Shown in pieces: positions 46,886 to 54,936 of a DNA stretch of 64,000 nucleotides. Position numbers and translations under genes: made by a program. The stretch comes from Methanomassiliicoccus sp. Its GTDB lineage: Archaea > Thermoplasmatota > Thermoplasmata > Methanomassiliicoccales > Methanomassiliicoccaceae. The notes beneath the pieces are model-generated. The model was not told the DNA's origin and made no database searches. It worked only from the letters and a program-made list of their open reading frames with translations. The stretch lies in assembly GCA_033485155.1 (NCBI GenBank), contig JAWQJJ010000007.1, positions 62,001 to 126,000 of the forward strand. Reading direction: 5' to 3'. Within the stretch, counting starts at the first letter, position 1. The number at the start of each line of letters is the position of its first letter.

Positions 46886-46898
46886 AGGAGGGGTAGGC

Positions 46899-49001
46899 TC
46901 AACCGATGTTGTTCCGGTACCGGTCCTTCAGTTCACCCATCTTGCCCTTGTTCCAGCCCCTGGTCTTGGAGAAGAAGCCGGTGACCCGGGTGATGCCCTC
47001 GGTGTCGGGAGACCCGCAGAACTGGCAGGTCTCGTGAAGGCCCCTGGTGGTGCGGCCGCAGGACAGACAGGAGGTGAACTCCGGGCTGAAGGCGATCTGC
47101 GCGTTAGAGGTGTTCTGGAAGGTCTTGATCACGAACGCCGCAATGCTCTCCGCCGGGGGCTTCGATTCCCCAAGCCATACATGGGTGAGCGACCCGGCAT
47201 CGATGAGCGGATGGAACCGGCCCTCCTGCTTGACCCTCTCGATCGCTGATATGGGCGCCCCGACGTTGAGGTAGGTAGAGTTGGTGTAGTACACCTCGCC
47301 GTTGGACTTGTTGCCCTTTATGACAGTGGCCGATTGCAGCGGGTAGTACTTCATGTCCAGTTTGGCGAACCGATATGCCGTCGACTCGGCCGGGGTCTGC
47401 TCGAGGGGCATCTTCAGCCCGTACTCATTGCCGATGCGCTCGGCCTCGGTCTTCATGTGGCTGATGACCTTCAGCCCGAACTTCAGGGCCTCTTTGGACT
47501 CGTGCATCTGCTGCCCGGTGTGGTACTGAACCAGCTCATTGAGGCCGACCATGCCCACAAGGAAGGAGGACTTCTTGATCCGGTAGTAGCTCTCTCCGTC
47601 CATGTTCATGGTGAGCAGCGAGAGCGGACCATTCTTGCCCATGTTGAACAGCTGGGTGATGAACTCCCTCTTCTGGATATGGGCCTGGGCCACCATCTCG
47701 ATGCGCTTGGTGAGCAGCTCGAACAGCCTGGCATCATTCTGGTGGGCGTCGTAGGCGACCCTGGGGAGGTTGATGGTCACGTTCTGCATCGCGCTGTACC
47801 TCATCTTCCATGGCGTCTTGGCGTCGTCGAGGTCGCTCTGCTCCAGCTTGAAGGTTAAGCGGCAGCACTCCGAGATCTTGGCGGTTCCGCCGCGGTCGAA
47901 CACGAAGTAGGTGTTGCCCTTCTCCGATGCGACTTGGCAGATTTTGTGGAGAAACTCCTCATGACCCTCAGTCTGGAAGAACTTCTCGGTCATGTGCACG
48001 TTGGGCTTGGGGAAGAAGAACGGCCTCCCCATGGCGTCGCCCTCCATGTACACATCGAACAGAGCATTGACGAACCTCTGGGCCTCCTTGGAGTAATCCT
48101 CGTAGTTCTTGCCGGTGAACTTGCCCTCCGGTCCGATCGCCGGCACACCGACGAAGTGGTCGGGGACCTCCCAGTAGAGGTTAAGGTCGGAGAAGATGCT
48201 CTGACCGCCGCGGGCAACGGCCTGCTGGGCGAACTCGTAGATGAGGATTTGGGCGAGCTGCTTCATGCGTTTGTCGTCGACATCCACAAGGTAGGGAGCT
48301 AGGAACAGGTTGAACGCGTCCCAGCCGATCGCGCCGGAGAAGTGGCCCTGTAGGGCCGCGGAGAACTTGATGATCTGTTCGATGAGGACCTCGGGGTGCC
48401 TAGCCGGCTTGGCGATCGACAGGGCGTTGGGGAGGTTGAGACCGAACTTCTTGACGTACTCAATGCTCTGTCCCGAGCAGTACGGTCGGTCCACCATGCC
48501 TAGGTCGTGAAGGTGAATGTCGCCCCGCATGTGGGCGTCCGCTAGATCTTGTGAGAAAACTTCGAGGAGGGCAAACTCTTTCTTGATGTTCTCGGCGAGC
48601 GTGAGGTTCGTCGCTTCCGGCCCGTGAGGGACATTGGCGTTCTCCTTGTTCGGCGTCATAATGATCTGCCTAGCATCGTATAGGGGAACACCGAGACGGG
48701 TGTGCTGCTTCCTTATCTTGGAGAGCCCGTACTCGACAAGCTTCGCGTTCGTCAATTCTCTGATAAGGGGAGCGGTGATCATATCGATCTCGAGCTCGGA
48801 TATCATCTTCTCGACCTCGCGGGAGATGATTGCTGCGGCATCCTCGCTGATGGTCGTTTCCCTTATCAGAGCATCATAGATCTTTGAGCGATCCCACTTC
48901 TTCAGTTCCTCATCGGAGGTCCTGACGAACAGGGTCAGTTCGGTCGACTCTTTGTCACCGTAGATATCTGTCGATTTCACTATTGGATCAGATGCTTTCA
49001 T
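46899..49001 (-). CDS. nrdD: anaerobic ribonucleoside-triphosphate reductase
   Basis: About 700 residues. An ATP-cone (LTLFVRTSDEELKKWDRSKIYDAL) opens the protein. The catalytic barrel holds DIHLHDLGMVDRPYCSGQS and the SDLNLYWEVP region. The C-terminus has a zinc site (CLSCGRTTRGLHETCQFCG) and RVTGF with the glycyl-radical-type end. It reduces ribonucleotides to deoxyribonucleotides without oxygen. Its activase NrdG is not in the window. The frame runs to 49121; starts at 49001 and 49019 are both possible. A tandem motif at 49144-49163 lies in its upstream region. Confidence 0.95.
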   Translation of the reverse strand: MKASDPIVKSTDIYGDKESTELTLFVRTSDEELKKWDRSKIYDALIRETTISEDAAAIISREVEKMISELEIDMITAPLIRELTNAKLVEYGLSKIRKQHTRLGVPLYDARQIIMTPNKENANVPHGPEATNLTLAENIKKEFALLEVFSQDLADAHMRGDIHLHDLGMVDRPYCSGQSIEYVKKFGLNLPNALSIAKPARHPEVLIEQIIKFSAALQGHFSGAIGWDAFNLFLAPYLVDVDDKRMKQLAQILIYEFAQQAVARGGQSIFSDLNLYWEVPDHFVGVPAIGPEGKFTGKNYEDYSKEAQRFVNALFDVYMEGDAMGRPFFFPKPNVHMTEKFFQTEGHEEFLHKICQVASEKGNTYFVFDRGGTAKISECCRLTFKLEQSDLDDAKTPWKMRYSAMQNVTINLPRVAYDAHQNDARLFELLTKRIEMVAQAHIQKREFITQLFNMGKNGPLSLLTMNMDGESYYRIKKSSFLVGMVGLNELVQYHTGQQMHESKEALKFGLKVISHMKTEAERIGNEYGLKMPLEQTPAESTAYRFAKLDMKYYPLQSATVIKGNKSNGEVYYTNSTYLNVGAPISAIERVKQEGRFHPLIDAGSLTHVWLGESKPPAESIAAFVIKTFQNTSNAQIAFSPEFTSCLSCGRTTRGLHETCQFCGSPDTEGITRVTGFFSKTRGWNKGKMGELKDRYRNNIG

Positions 49002-49143
49002 TATATCACACTTGCCCATCCTAACAGTTTCGAAATAAGAGCAAAGGGTCCTATCTAGCCTATGGTTTAAAGTAATTTTTGAACGCGAATTGAAGAGGGA
49101 ATTGATAACAAAGAAAACCAAAAATGTCCATCGGTCCGAAATA

Positions 49144-49163
49144 TTGTTACCATATTTGTTATC
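49144..49163 (+). promoter_or_regulatory. tandem GTTAYC motif upstream of nrdD (site A)
   Basis: TTGTTACC, ATAT, TTGTTATC: two like half-sites 12 bp apart, plus a minus-strand half-site GATAACAA at 49104-49111. It lies 140-160 bases upstream of the nrdD start. The same 20-bp layout recurs at 49539 and, inverted, at 51843. It is a probable protein-binding site. Confidence 0.6.
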
Positions 49164-49538
49164 AGGTATTCAAGCCAGATGCATCATTTTACCATCGTTA
49201 GGGCATGTTAAATGCCGTTAATTGGAGGGGAGTTATTACTGTTCCTGATTATAGGAAAGCGAACTCAGCGAGTCGCTATAGATTCATTAGATTCGATATA
49301 ATGTCAAGTATTTAATTGCGGGACGTCAATGATCACAAACATGCATCCGGCACTTACCCGGCCGGTCTCGAGCGAATATATCAGGAAATAGCAGGGGCTC
49401 GGCGCCGGATAATTGCCAATTTTTCTGCTTTTAATTGCTCGAGGGGCCGACTTGAGATGGTAGAAACGAATCGGCTGTTTAAGATTTCCAGTTACTAATA
49501 AATGATACTCAAAGGACTAACTTATTTATTTATCATGT
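49164..49538. other. gap between nrdD and the winged-helix gene
   Basis: AT-rich. A 60-residue plus-strand frame near 49316 has no protein character. TATA-like TTATTTATTTATC near 49522-49534 serves the next gene. Apart from the motif sites I see nothing. Confidence 0.4.
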
Positions 49539-49558
49539 TTGTTACCACATTGGTTACC
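49539..49558 (+). promoter_or_regulatory. tandem GTTAYC motif at the start of the winged-helix gene (site B)
   Basis: TTGTTACC, ACAT, TGGTTACC, ending 2 bases before the ATG at 49561 and just after the TATA box. A protein bound here would cover the transcription start, as in autorepression. Same spacing as sites A and C. Confidence 0.6.
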
Positions 49559-49560
49559 AA

Positions 49561-50157
49561 ATGTTCAACCCAGACAAGGCTTTGAAGGATAACATATTCG
49601 ACATTTTAAACAATGACGGTAAATCCATCAGTGCATTGTCGCGGGATCTGGAGGGGCGCGGCATCAGCATTCACCGCCTTATCCTCACCGGCTACCTCCG
49701 GGCATTGACCGATTATAATTATCTCAAAGAGAAGGAGGTGCCCCCGGCCAAGGTATACGTGCCGGTCAAAGGCAAGGAGAAGGACATCTATGAGGTGGTG
49801 GGGGAGTTCTCTCGCCGGCTGGAGAATGGTCCGGACGCCGACCTATTGATACTCTACAGCCTGAACCGCCTGTTCCGCCGTCCGGTGTTCTTCGAGGAGC
49901 TGAGGAAGGCAGGGCTGAGGGACATGCCATCTGCCAAGCAGGTGGGGATCGAAGAGCGGCAGGAAGCGAAGAAGTTCATTCAGAAGGCTCGTCTGAAGGT
50001 CAGCGACATGAATCTGATATACTATCATGACGACCCGGCTTTGGCCTCCAAGTACGAGGAACTGCTATCCATGATCCTCTGCGACCTGCTGTCCTTTTCG
50101 AGCCTGGTCAGGGATACCAAGCAGACCAAGCTGGACTTCTCCCAGCCGGTTCCCTGA
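49561..50157 (+). CDS. putative winged-helix DNA-binding protein
   Basis: A 198-residue protein. The N-terminal 70 residues (NIFDILNNDGKSISALSRDL, then a recognition-type helix IHRLILTGYLRAL and a wing-like DYNYLKEKEVPPAKVYVPV) fit a winged helix-turn-helix. The rest is helical and charged, perhaps a dimer or effector domain. It is flanked by the shared 20-bp motif: one copy on its own start and one upstream of the divergent nrdD, so it could be the factor that binds them. Family not recognised; regulator role inferred. Leaderless start likely. Confidence 0.65.
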   Translation: MFNPDKALKDNIFDILNNDGKSISALSRDLEGRGISIHRLILTGYLRALTDYNYLKEKEVPPAKVYVPVKGKEKDIYEVVGEFSRRLENGPDADLLILYSLNRLFRRPVFFEELRKAGLRDMPSAKQVGIEERQEAKKFIQKARLKVSDMNLIYYHDDPALASKYEELLSMILCDLLSFSSLVRDTKQTKLDFSQPVP

Positions 50158-50210
50158 GCGACCTCGGAAGGCCCAGAGAATTTATTTAACCAATAGCTCA
50201 TTGCGAGGCT

Positions 50211-51209
50211 ATGGACCTTCAAGGACTGGCAGATGGTATCCGGAATTATCCGGGAGTCACCAGGAAGCGGACCATCTCCGAGGTCATCAGTTTCTTTCCG
50301 CATATACCGAACAAGAACGTTCTAGCTGCCTTCGGCGAGGATGCCGCGGTGATCAAGTTCAACGACGACGTCCTCCTGCTGGCAGCCGATGGCATCATGG
50401 AGTCTCTGATGAAGGCCGCCCCGTTCTACGCCGGGTATTTTGCCGTGTTGGTCAACCTCAATGACATTTCGGCCATGGGAGGAGTCCCCCTAGCCCTTGT
50501 GGACATAGTCTCGATGAAGGACGAGAAGGTCTGCAGCCAGGTCATGAAGGGAGTCGAGGGGGCCATGGCGAAGTTCGGCGTACCGGTGGTCGGTGGCCAT
50601 ACCCACCCTGACTGCGCGTACAACGCGATAGACGTGGCGGTGCTGGGGACCGCCCGCCAGGATGCGGTCATCTACTCGCACACCGCCCAGGAGGGCGAGG
50701 ACATAATCTTCGCCATGGATCTTGATGGTTTCTTCCCTCCATCCCTGCCATTCGCCTGGGATACTACCACTCGGAAGGACGCAGATATCTGTCGGCGCCA
50801 GATGCTCATCATGAACGAGATCGGCAAGCGTCACCTGGTCCGATCGGGCAAGGATATCAGCAATCCAGGGTGCATCGGGACTCTGGGCATGCTCTTGGAA
50901 ACGAGCGGCAAGGGCGGGATCGTCAACATCGAGGACATCCCCCGGCCCGACGGAGTCGATCTCGCTCAGTGGATCAAGGCATATCAGGGTTGCGGCTTCG
51001 CCGTGACCTGCGAGCCCCGCCACTCTGAGGAGGTCCGAGAGCTGTTCGATACCGTAGGAGTGACCGCAGCGGTGGTCGGGAAGGTCGACAACTCAAGGCA
51101 TCTGACGATCAAGGAAGGCCAAGAGAGCGCGGTCCTCTTCGATTTCGCGTCGGACGTGATAACGGGATGCGATCCCAGCAAGGTGCCGGTGAGTGCGGAG
51201 AAGCGCTAG
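50211..51209 (+). CDS. AIR synthase-related protein, methanogenesis marker protein 2-like
   Basis: A 332-residue protein of the PurM/AIR-synthase superfamily: VTRKRTISEVISFF, GEDAAVI, the LLAADGIMESL segment, AGYFAVLVNLNDISAMGGVP and VVGGHTHPD. This layout and length match methanogenesis marker 2, which is confined to methanogens and close kin, though its biochemical role is unsettled. TATA-like TTTATTTAA near 50181-50189 lies about 25 bases before the ATG, so it is leaderless. It is convergent with the SRP RNA gene, whose 3' end overlaps its last codons. Confidence 0.85.
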   Translation: MDLQGLADGIRNYPGVTRKRTISEVISFFPHIPNKNVLAAFGEDAAVIKFNDDVLLLAADGIMESLMKAAPFYAGYFAVLVNLNDISAMGGVPLALVDIVSMKDEKVCSQVMKGVEGAMAKFGVPVVGGHTHPDCAYNAIDVAVLGTARQDAVIYSHTAQEGEDIIFAMDLDGFFPPSLPFAWDTTTRKDADICRRQMLIMNEIGKRHLVRSGKDISNPGCIGTLGMLLETSGKGGIVNIEDIPRPDGVDLAQWIKAYQGCGFAVTCEPRHSEEVRELFDTVGVTAAVVGKVDNSRHLTIKEGQESAVLFDFASDVITGCDPSKVPVSAEKR

Positions 51210-51520
51210 GCCACAGAGGTTGTCGCTCGGATCGGCCCGAGTGATCCTACCAGCTTCTCAGCCCCGCTCCCCTTTGAGCGTTAGTAGTCCACGGTAAGGC
51301 TGCTCCCGTCAGGGCCTGACCCGTTCCCCGTGACCAGGGATGGGCGTGCAACCCTCCGATCGCACCTCCCATCCGCCTCCAACCCCATAGGACGAGGCCT
51401 CATAGTCGTTGGCAGGGCCCGCGCCTTTCCGGTTACGACGCCCCCTGCTGTCACCCCCGCTATCGACGGTTACGGTGTATAAGGGCGTGCCGAACGTCCC
51501 GGTCGAGCCTAGCCCTCCTC
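51197..51520 (-). ncRNA. signal recognition particle RNA (7S)
   Basis: The minus strand starts with GGGCTAGGCTCGACCGGGA, the archaeal Alu-domain 5' motif, and contains the SRP54-binding hairpin GTCAGGCCCTGACGGGAGCAGCC closed by GTCACGG and CCGTGGAC. Helix 6 is GGATGGG with CCCATCC. Helix 5 pairs nest in order, for example CCTGCCAAC with GCTGGTAGG and CAGGGG with CCTCTG. The 5' GCTAGGC pairs with GCCTAGC at the 3' end, which lies in the last codons of the facing gene. A TATA box (ATGATATATAGG, near 51535-51546) is 25 bases upstream. The apical loop is UGAC rather than GNRA. Ends are approximate. Confidence 0.9.
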
Positions 51521-51904
51521 CTAAGAGGCTGTACCTATATATCATTTCCGTCATGCTGGGTAACTGGAATTACGACTGGACGTGCCATCGCTGCCTTCTC
51601 TGGCGTGCGATCGCAGACCGCTCCCGAGCCAGCTCCGAGGGAAGGACGCTCGGGTCCATACCCATACGCTCATTTTCTCCATTCCTATTATTATTCACAC
51701 CGGCCGAATGTACGAATCATGATCCGGGCAGAAAGCCGAGCGAGCCAAAGCTGGTTATCATTACTGATTTTTATTCTTGATAACAGTAAGTCAGATAAAA
51801 TTGCCAATAAATGAAAAATTTATTGTTGCCAGTAGTCAATCTGATAACAGATATGATAACAAATAGCAATGGCATTTTTATATAATGTACATATATGTAC
51901 GTAT
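51521..51904. other. gap with scattered GATAAC half-sites
   Basis: No supported gene. Half-sites occur at 51752-51759 (TGGTTATC), 51779-51786 (GATAACAG) and as a full tandem site at 51843-51862. A TATA-like TTTTTATATAATG at about 51875-51887 and a palindrome GTACATATATGTAC (51888-51901) follow. Confidence 0.4.
51843..51862 (-). promoter_or_regulatory. tandem GTTAYC motif, third copy (site C)
   Basis: Read on the minus strand: TTGTTATC, ATAT, CTGTTATC, with the same 12-bp phase and nearly the same spacer as sites A and B. It lies about 12 bases upstream of a plus-strand TATA box. Probably the same regulator binds it. Confidence 0.6.
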
Positions 51905-52160
51905 ATGTTACCCGGTCACTCCCCAAACCTAGTTTTAAAAATTAATATAAATATCAAAATAGATTCCGCTAGATGATAACAAGCGGGCTCGGAGGCGCGG
52001 GCCGGGAACGGTCCGGGCCCCTCCGAGATCGCATGTGAGGTGGAGAAAATGAAGGTCTGAGAAAATGGAGCGTGTAATCTCACCAAATAAGCCGCATCCC
52101 CGGGTTCCTCAGGGCAGTTCTCGATACCCCTCCCTGAGGTCCCGGGGATAACAACGGCCC
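51905..52160 (+). ncRNA. candidate structured RNA with two long GC hairpins
   Basis: A TATA-like stretch at 51875-51887 predicts a start near 51905. Hairpin 1 has CTCGGAGG 51988-51995 pairing with CCTCCGAG 52020-52027, plus an outer GCG/CGC. Hairpin 2 has CCCCGGG and CCTCAGGG (52098-52114) pairing with CCCTGAGG and CCCGGGG (52132-52147). GATAACAA copies flank them at 51975-51982 and 52147-52154. Between them a strong Shine-Dalgarno-like AGGTGGAG precedes a three-codon ORF (52049-52060) and a 28-codon ORF (52065-52151). It may be a non-coding RNA or a leader for small peptides. No promoter data. Confidence 0.4.
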
Positions 52161-52302
52161 TTGTCGTCTGATATCGTTCTTCCTTCTCAGCATGGAAATG
52201 AGTGTTCTCGGCCGCGCCTCCGCTGCGACGCGACAGGTTCCTCTCGGATCTTGAGCGCGATATGTCGATGCGGCCATCAGTCGAGAGGGCCGATGCTCGG
52301 GA
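52161..52302. other. short stretch without features
   Basis: Non-coding by composition; no repeats or hairpins seen. It follows the hairpin region and precedes the DUF2769 pair, which points the other way. Confidence 0.3.
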
Positions 52303-52593
52303 TCAGAACCTCTTGGGCGAGGTCCGCTCCCCACCTCGGGTGCAATAGTGTAGCCCTCGGAACCCGAACTCGGTGTGTACCGGGCACTTTGGACATATGC
52401 ACTTGAGCTCCCGGCTCACGCAGTCCGGCGAGCGGCCGTAGAAGCAGAACATCCTCTCATCCCGGTCCTTGGCACACTCAGTGTAGGTTGGACACTTAGG
52501 GCAGGGGCATTTCGACCTCATGGCGGCGATCTCGGCCTTCCGCTTCTCCGGGGACATCCTGTTTAGCTCATCTATGTTGCGCATCCGGTTCAC
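52303..52593 (-). CDS. DUF2769 family cysteine-rich protein (second of a pair)
   Basis: A 96-residue protein with CPCPKCPTYTEC and CICPKCPVHTEF repeats plus the YGRSPDC turn, the signature of DUF2769. These small archaeal proteins probably bind metal or an Fe-S cluster through their CxCPxCP motifs; function unknown. Its start overlaps the 3' end of the paralogous gene by 26 bases, so it is the second gene of a coupled pair. ATG at 52593 or 52584. Confidence 0.85.
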   Translation of the reverse strand: MNRMRNIDELNRMSPEKRKAEIAAMRSKCPCPKCPTYTECAKDRDERMFCFYGRSPDCVSRELKCICPKCPVHTEFGFRGLHYCTRGGERTSPKRF

Positions 52594-52903
52594 CCTGTTC
52601 CTTACGCATCTCCACCTCAGAACCGTTGATGCAGTAATATATGTTCACCAGCTCCGCTCGGGCGGCCAACGGGCAGTCCGGACAGTTGCAGCCCATCTCC
52701 TCAGTGATGCACTCACCACTGCGGCCCAGGAAGCAGTACAGCAGTTCCCCCGCGTCACCGGCGCACTTCGTGTAAGTGGGGCAGTCGGGGCAGACGCACT
52801 GCGCCCTGAACTCGTTGAGCTCCGCCTCCCTGTCCCCTCCCGTCCTTGATTCCAGCTCCTTAACAATGCGATCGAATGCGCTCATGAGCTCACCGGAATC
52901 CAT
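52568..52903 (-). CDS. DUF2769 family cysteine-rich protein (first of a pair)
   Basis: A 111-residue paralogue of the next gene, with CVCPDCPTYTKCAGDAGELLYCFLGRSGEC and CNCPDCPLAARAEL. Both copies keep the CxCPxCP motif twice, so the pair probably arose by tandem duplication. An acidic helix precedes the domain. The gene is divergent from lipA with about 80 bp between starts. Confidence 0.87.
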   Translation of the reverse strand: MDSGELMSAFDRIVKELESRTGGDREAELNEFRAQCVCPDCPTYTKCAGDAGELLYCFLGRSGECITEEMGCNCPDCPLAARAELVNIYYCINGSEVEMRKEQGEPDAQHR

Positions 52904-52985
52904 TCCTACTACCGACTATTAAGGGGTGACGGGGGAGGGCCCCGTCCGCTGCTTATTTCCGCATGAAGGAACATTATTGTCACTT

Positions 52986-53864
52986 ATGGCGGTCGGAGGC
53001 AAGCCAGACTGGTTGAGGGTCAGGGCGCCTGGCGGGGAGACCTTCACCAAGGTGAGGGAGCTGGCTCGGAGGAGCGGCCTCCACACTGTGTGCGACTCCT
53101 CTCACTGCCCAAACATCTCCGATTGCTGGTCCCGGGGCCATGCCACCTTCATGATCCTCGGGAGAAGATGCACCCGGGACTGCGCCTTCTGCGCGGTGGA
53201 GCACGGTGCCCCGGAACCGGTGGACCTCGGGGAGCCTGAGCATATCGCGGCCGCAGTCAGGGACCTTAAGCTCGAGCACGTCGTGGTGACCTCGGTGACC
53301 AGGGATGACCTGCCTGATCAGGGAGCGGGGCAGTTCCGCGCGGTGGTCGAAGCCATAAGGGAGCTCAGCCCGGGCACGAGAGTTGAACTCCTGATCCCCG
53401 ACATGGGCAGCTCGAGGAGTTCGATCGGAACGGTGTGCGCGTCCGTCCCGGACGTCCTGGGGCATAACATCGAGACGGTGGAGCGTTTACAGGGCGTGAG
53501 GGATCGTAAATCCTCTTACTGTCGTTCGCTCTCGGCCCTTAGCCTCATGGCTGAGCTCGCACCCGGGGCGGTGATCAAGAGCTCGCTGATGCTCGGCCTC
53601 GGGGAGACCAGGGAGGAGGTGATGGCGACGCTGAGGGACCTGAGGAAAGCCGGGGTCTCCGCCATTACCATGGGGCAGTACCTCAGGCCCGGAAACGGAA
53701 GATTGGAGGTTTCCGAGTATATCTTCCCCGGGACGTTCGCCGAGCTGGGCGAGGCGGCAAGGGCGATGGGCTTCCGTCACGTGGCCTCGGGACCGTTGGT
53801 GCGAAGCTCATATAACGCCCACGAGATGCTAACGAACAGGACGGAGAACCATGCTGACCGATGA
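52986..53864 (+). CDS. lipA: lipoyl synthase
   Basis: A 292-residue radical-SAM enzyme that inserts sulfur into protein-bound octanoate. The auxiliary cluster cysteines are at 36, 41 and 47 (CDSSHCPNISDC) and the radical-SAM motif CTRDCAFC at 62, 66 and 69. The RSSY near the C-terminus (LVRSSYNAHE) supplies the serine ligand of the auxiliary cluster. The frame extends to 52926, but the ATG at 52986 starts at the family's usual place. It begins the lipoate-dehydrogenase cluster and overlaps the next gene by 14 bases. Confidence 0.96.
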   Translation: MAVGGKPDWLRVRAPGGETFTKVRELARRSGLHTVCDSSHCPNISDCWSRGHATFMILGRRCTRDCAFCAVEHGAPEPVDLGEPEHIAAAVRDLKLEHVVVTSVTRDDLPDQGAGQFRAVVEAIRELSPGTRVELLIPDMGSSRSSIGTVCASVPDVLGHNIETVERLQGVRDRKSSYCRSLSALSLMAELAPGAVIKSSLMLGLGETREEVMATLRDLRKAGVSAITMGQYLRPGNGRLEVSEYIFPGTFAELGEAARAMGFRHVASGPLVRSSYNAHEMLTNRTENHADR

Positions 53865-54936
53865 CTATGACCCCCTCCGGGGGCGGATGCTGCAGGTGCT
53901 GGACCAGGACGGGCAGATCGTGGAGCCGTCGCTTGAGCCCAAGCTCGACGCGGATATGCTCGAAAGAGCGTACCGGACCATGGTCCTGTCCCGGGTGGCG
54001 GACGAGAAGGCGGTCATCCTCCAGCGGCAGGGGAGACTGGGCGCGTACCCGCCCAACCGGGGGCAGGAGGCCGCCTCCCTGGGGCCGGCCATGGCCCTCG
54101 ACCGGGACGACTGGCTGGTGTGGGCCTTTCGGGAGCTGGCCGGCCTACTGTGGAAAGGCCTCCCCCTCCTAAGCTTCTACCTCTACTGGATGGGCAACGA
54201 GGAGGGTAGCCACTATCCGCAGGGACTGAACATCACCCCTGCCGCGGTGCCGGTGGCCTCCCAGCTGTCCATTGCCGTGGGGATCGCCTATGCCTCGATG
54301 TGCCGCAGGGAAGGGAGGGTGGCCCTTGGATTCTGCGGGGACGGGGCGACCTCGGAGGGAGACTTCCACGAGGCTCTCAACAGCGCAGGCGTCCTGAGGA
54401 CGCCCAACGTGTTCGTGATACAGAACAACCAGTGGGCCATATCGGTCCCCCGGAGCAGGCAGACAGCGGCCCCGACCCTGGCCCAGAAGGCCTGTGCCTA
54501 TGGATTCAAGGGCATCCAGGTCGACGGCAACGACCTCCTCGCCATGTACATCGCCACCCGGGAGGCGGTGGAGAGGGCCAGGCGGGGGGAGGGCCCCACC
54601 CTCATCGAGGCATACACCTACCGGCTGGGCAACCACACCACTTCCGACGACGCCAGGAAGTATCGTCAGGAGCAGGAGCTGAGAGAGTGGGAGCTCCGCG
54701 ATCCCCTCGTCCGCCTGAAGACTTATATGACGGCCAAGGACCTGCTGGACGAATCGAAGGAACAGGAGATATGGAAGGCGGCCCGCGACGCCACGGACAA
54801 GGGGGTGAAGGAAGCCGAGAGCTTCCCGAAGCCTGCCCTGGAGGACATCTTCCGGTACACCTATGAAGAGATGCCCGCCGAGCTGAAGGCGGAGCTGGAA
54901 CGGTTGCGTTCAGAGCTCCAGGACGGTGAGCGGTGA
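53851..54936 (+). CDS. 2-oxoacid dehydrogenase E1 component, alpha subunit
   Basis: A 361-residue TPP enzyme subunit, with the TPP-Mg motif GDGATSEGDFHEALNSAGV and NNQWAIS near residue 163 on. It decarboxylates a 2-oxoacid (pyruvate or branched-chain) and hands the acyl group to E2 lipoate. The phosphorylation loop region (YRLGNHTTSDDARKYR) is present. Its substrate cannot be told from sequence by eye; pyruvate and branched-chain 2-oxoacids are both possible. It overlaps lipA by 14 bases and the beta subunit starts at its stop. Confidence 0.94.
   Translation: MLTDDYDPLRGRMLQVLDQDGQIVEPSLEPKLDADMLERAYRTMVLSRVADEKAVILQRQGRLGAYPPNRGQEAASLGPAMALDRDDWLVWAFRELAGLLWKGLPLLSFYLYWMGNEEGSHYPQGLNITPAAVPVASQLSIAVGIAYASMCRREGRVALGFCGDGATSEGDFHEALNSAGVLRTPNVFVIQNNQWAISVPRSRQTAAPTLAQKACAYGFKGIQVDGNDLLAMYIATREAVERARRGEGPTLIEAYTYRLGNHTTSDDARKYRQEQELREWELRDPLVRLKTYMTAKDLLDESKEQEIWKAARDATDKGVKEAESFPKPALEDIFRYTYEEMPAELKAELERLRSELQDGER

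Noticed and set aside
49316-49498. 60-residue plus-strand frame in the nrdD gap
   Set aside because: It has no protein-like pattern, no Shine-Dalgarno sequence and lies in AT-rich regulatory DNA.
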